Shown here piece after piece: positions 61,221-64,000 of a stretch of DNA of 64,000 nucleotides (the first letter of the stretch is position 1; each line of letters begins with the position of its first letter). The notes beneath the pieces are model-generated. The model worked only from the letters and a program-made list of their open reading frames with translations, had not been told where the DNA came from and did not search any database. The DNA is taken from NCBI GenBank assembly GCA_016720655.1, contig JADKKE010000032.1, forward strand, positions 310,001 to 374,000, read 5' to 3'. The position numbers were made by a program, and so were the translations under genes. This DNA comes from Bacteroidota bacterium. GTDB lineage: Bacteria; Bacteroidota; Bacteroidia; AKYH767-A; 2013-40CM-41-45.

Positions 61221-64000
61221 ATGTTACGAAAACTTACACTAAGCTCACTATCCTTGATTGTGGTAGTGTTGTTGTCCAGTACGATGATGACGGACAATGG
61301 CAGAGCCGGGAAGACAGGATCACCCGGAGAAACAACCTGTATTGATTGTCACGGCGACTTTTCTGCGAACATGGCAGGTGGGTCGATTGCTCTTGCAGGG
61401 ATTACCGGAGGAACTTATACTCCCGGTACAACCTACAATCTCAGTGTTACTATTGCACGATCAGGCTTGACAGTATTTGGACTGGGTTGTGAGGCATTGA
61501 CTGCTTCGAATACTAATGCCGGAACACTTGTGATTACCAACGCTGCTCAGACACAATTGAAGAGTGCAACAGTGAGTGGTGTAAGCAGGCAAAGTGTCGT
61601 TCATCAATTGGATGGTGGTGCTTCAAGCAACACACATACATTCAACTTCAACTGGACCGCTCCTATAGCAGGTACCGGAAATGTAACCTTGTATTATGCC
61701 GGTATTGCCGGAGATCATGATGGTAATGAATCCGGTGATTATGCGTACAATGGTTCATTGGCTTTGACCGAAGGTGGTGGTTGTACCACACCTGCTCAAC
61801 CGGGGACTATTACAGGAACAGCTGCAGTTTGTGCAGGTTCTTCTAATACGTATTCAATTGTTGCCGTATCAGGTGCTACTGATTATATCTGGACTTTGCC
61901 AGGTGGATGGACGGGTTCTTCTACAACAACTTCTATCACAACTACTGCAGGTGCAGCAGGCGGAAATATTACAGTTGCTGCGCACAATGCCTGCGGAACG
62001 AGCATGGCTCAAACTAAAGCATTGACTGTAAGCGCCAGTGTTACTCCTGCAGTGAGCATTGCTGCAAATCCGGGAAACACAATTTGTACCGGTACCAGTG
62101 TTACATTCACAGCTACTCCAACAAATGGCGGTGCAACTCCTTCGTATCAGTGGAAACTAAATGGTGCCAATGTTGGAACCAACAGTGCTACTTATACAAA
62201 TGCAGCTTTGGCCAATGGTAATACGGTTAGTTGTGTGATGACTTCAAATGCGACGTGTACTTCTGCTGCAACAGCCACTTCAAATACAGTTACAATGGTT
62301 GTAACAGGATCTGTTGTTCCTGCTGTCAGTATTGCCGCGAATCCGGGAAGCACAATTTGTGCGGGTACCAGCGTTACTTTTACAGCTACTCCAACAAATG
62401 GTGGAACAACACCTGCATACCAATGGAAACTCAATGGTGGAAATGTAGGCACAAACAGTGCTACGTATACCAATGCAGCTTTAGCGAATGCTGATGTTGT
62501 TAGTTGTGTAATGACTTCCAGTTCAGGATGTGCATCGCCAACTACTGCTACTTCGAATAGCATTACAATTGCAATCACTACTTCTGTAACTCCTGCTGTT
62601 AGTATCGCTGCTGCACCCGGAAGTACAATTTGTAGCGGTACAAGTGTAACCTTTACAGCGACTCCAACGAATGGCGGTACTACACCATCGTATCAGTGGA
62701 AACTGAATGGTGGTAATGTAGGTACAAACAGTGCTACGTATACCAATGCTGCTCTTGCAAACAATGATGCAGTAAGTGTTGTGATGACTTCCAATGCAGG
62801 TTGTTTGAGCGTTGCAACTGCAACAAGTAATACAGTTACAATGACTGTTAGTTCATCAGTTGCTCCTGCGATAACGATTGCAGCGAATCCGGGCAACACA
62901 GTGTGTACCGGTACTTCGGTTACATTCACAGCAACTCCTACGAATGGTGGAACTACACCTGCTTACCAATGGCAAGTGAATGGTGCACCGGTTGGAACGA
63001 ACAGTGATACCTATACAAGTTCAACACTTGCGAATGCGGATGTGGTTACCTGCGTCATGACTTCCAATTCTAGTTGTGCCAGTTCTTCTACAGCTACTTC
63101 CAATGCAATCACAATGACTATTTCCGGATCAGTAGCTCCAACAGTTACGATTGCTGCAGCTCCCGGAGAAACAGTTTGTATAGGAACCAATGTCACATTC
63201 ACGGCAACGCCGGGTAATGGAGGTACAACACCTGCTTACCAGTGGACTTTGAATGGCGCGAATGTAGGAACGAACAGTGATACCTATTCAAACAATGCTT
63301 TGGCAACGGGTGATCAGGTACAGTGTACTATGACTTCGAATTCAACTTGTGCAAGCACAACAACAGCTTTGTCACAAGTCATTACGATGGCTGTAAACAA
63401 TAGCCTTGTACCGACAGTTTCTGCCAGTGGCCCGACAACTTTCTGTCAGGGTGGCAACGTAGTGCTTTCTGCATCAACGGCTGCCAGTTATTCCTGGAGT
63501 CCGGGTGGAGAAACAACACAAAGCATCACAGTGGATGCCGCAGGTGTGTATTCTGTTACCGTGAGTGATGGAACAGGTTGCAGCGGATCCGATGCAGGAA
63601 CCACGGTTGTGGTCAATGCAATTCCAGTTGTGACACTTGCAACCATTGCGCCCGTGTGTGATACTCTTGCAGCTTTTGCCCTCACAGGTGGAAGTCCTGC
63701 CGGTGGAACCTATTCAGGTACCGGTGTCAGCGGAGGCAATTTCGATCCTGCAGTTTCAGGAGCCGGAACATTCCAGATAATTTATTCTTATACGAATACA
63801 GATGGTTGTACAGGTGAAGCGGCGACTTCAATTACTGTGAATACCTGCAGTAGTGGTGGTTGTACTTCCGCGCCGAATAGACCAAATAACATCTCAGGAC
63901 CATCCAGAATTTATTGCAATCAAAGCGGTGTAGTGTATTCAATCACAGCCGTTGCAACTGCAACATCCTATGACTGGTCAGTACCTGCTGGTTTGACAAT
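61221..64000 (+). CDS. Large secreted protein with CXXCH motif and Ig-like repeats (3' end outside window)
   Basis: The frame is open from the ATG at 61221 to the end of the window, 926 codons and continuing. A signal peptide (LTLSSLSLIVVVLLSS) is followed by GKTGSPGETTCIDCHGDF, a CXXCH motif at the start of a choice-of-anchor/Reelin-like domain of about 150 residues. Next comes a PKD-like segment (about nt 61790-62040) and then five close copies of a unit of about 90 residues with TPTNGG...YQWKLNG...NSATYTNAAL and VMTSN. PKD-like domains follow. The pattern predicts a T9SS cargo, but its C-terminus is outside the window. Confidence 0.85.
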   Translation, partial: MLRKLTLSSLSLIVVVLLSSTMMTDNGRAGKTGSPGETTCIDCHGDFSANMAGGSIALAGITGGTYTPGTTYNLSVTIARSGLTVFGLGCEALTASNTNAGTLVITNAAQTQLKSATVSGVSRQSVVHQLDGGASSNTHTFNFNWTAPIAGTGNVTLYYAGIAGDHDGNESGDYAYNGSLALTEGGGCTTPAQPGTITGTAAVCAGSSNTYSIVAVSGATDYIWTLPGGWTGSSTTTSITTTAGAAGGNITVAAHNACGTSMAQTKALTVSASVTPAVSIAANPGNTICTGTSVTFTATPTNGGATPSYQWKLNGANVGTNSATYTNAALANGNTVSCVMTSNATCTSAATATSNTVTMVVTGSVVPAVSIAANPGSTICAGTSVTFTATPTNGGTTPAYQWKLNGGNVGTNSATYTNAALANADVVSCVMTSSSGCASPTTATSNSITIAITTSVTPAVSIAAAPGSTICSGTSVTFTATPTNGGTTPSYQWKLNGGNVGTNSATYTNAALANNDAVSVVMTSNAGCLSVATATSNTVTMTVSSSVAPAITIAANPGNTVCTGTSVTFTATPTNGGTTPAYQWQVNGAPVGTNSDTYTSSTLANADVVTCVMTSNSSCASSSTATSNAITMTISGSVAPTVTIAAAPGETVCIGTNVTFTATPGNGGTTPAYQWTLNGANVGTNSDTYSNNALATGDQVQCTMTSNSTCASTTTALSQVITMAVNNSLVPTVSASGPTTFCQGGNVVLSASTAASYSWSPGGETTQSITVDAAGVYSVTVSDGTGCSGSDAGTTVVVNAIPVVTLATIAPVCDTLAAFALTGGSPAGGTYSGTGVSGGNFDPAVSGAGTFQIIYSYTNTDGCTGEAATSITVNTCSSGGCTSAPNRPNNISGPSRIYCNQSGVVYSITAVATATSYDWSVPAGLT

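Overview
The window reads as a chromosome segment of a member of the Bacteroidota. The evidence is consistent: secreted proteins carry type IX secretion (T9SS) C-terminal sorting domains, promoters match the phylum's TTTG-N19-TAnnTTTG pattern, Shine-Dalgarno sequences are mostly absent, and phylum-typical genes occur (DUF4468 protein, fused MoaC-MoaB, stand-alone RfaE2-type adenylyltransferase). I cannot name a genus.

Layout. 1-1140: the end of a SAM methyltransferase, tRNA-Gln(TTG) with a textbook promoter and terminator. 1316-10234: a giant secreted LTD/CotH/Ig-repeat adhesin with a T9SS signal, broken by at least two frameshifts. 10293-17475: radA, a lipoprotein, rfaE2, a flippase-like membrane protein, panD, a Kir-type K+ channel, a DUF502 protein, an MmcQ/YjbR protein and a SPOR protein. 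17495-24804: infB-nusA-rimP behind an apparent attenuator, then metG. 24965-28341: LD-carboxypeptidase, YraN and an RluB-like pseudouridine synthase with a long disordered repeat tail. 28548-36390: dnaG, a hydrolase-fold protein lacking its catalytic residues, a polyprenyl synthetase, a T9SS protein, rlmN and an amidohydrolase. 36621-37816: a Fur/PerR-like palindrome controlling an outer-membrane barrel plus a small c-type cytochrome lipoprotein. 38038-44770: DacF-like carboxypeptidase, DUF4468 protein, ispD, a Wzz-like protein, a Wzy/WaaL-like protein and tRNA-Arg(CCT). 44906-46024: a saccharopine/lysine dehydrogenase-like gene split by frameshifts. 46467-58320: a nearly complete molybdenum-cofactor pathway (moeA, mobA, moaD, moeB-like, moaE, moaCB, moaA) interleaved with fdhD and a two-gene NAD-linked formate dehydrogenase, with a TSUP permease at its head. 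58401-59681: citrate synthase. 61221-64000: another giant Ig-repeat secreted protein that runs off the window.

Two features cut across the window. First, almost every gene-free gap holds a low-complexity array, and at about a dozen loci with different sequences the repeat period is seven bases. I consider this the most unusual signal here. Second, several genes are broken by apparent single-base losses, mostly in homopolymers. That pattern points to residual sequencing or assembly error, although real decay cannot be excluded. A pair of about 190-200 bp MITE-like elements with GGGCACCTCT termini in opposite orientation, one of them inside the cofactor operon, plus a decayed third copy, completes the accessory content. 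No rRNA, CRISPR array, prophage or complete insertion sequence was seen.
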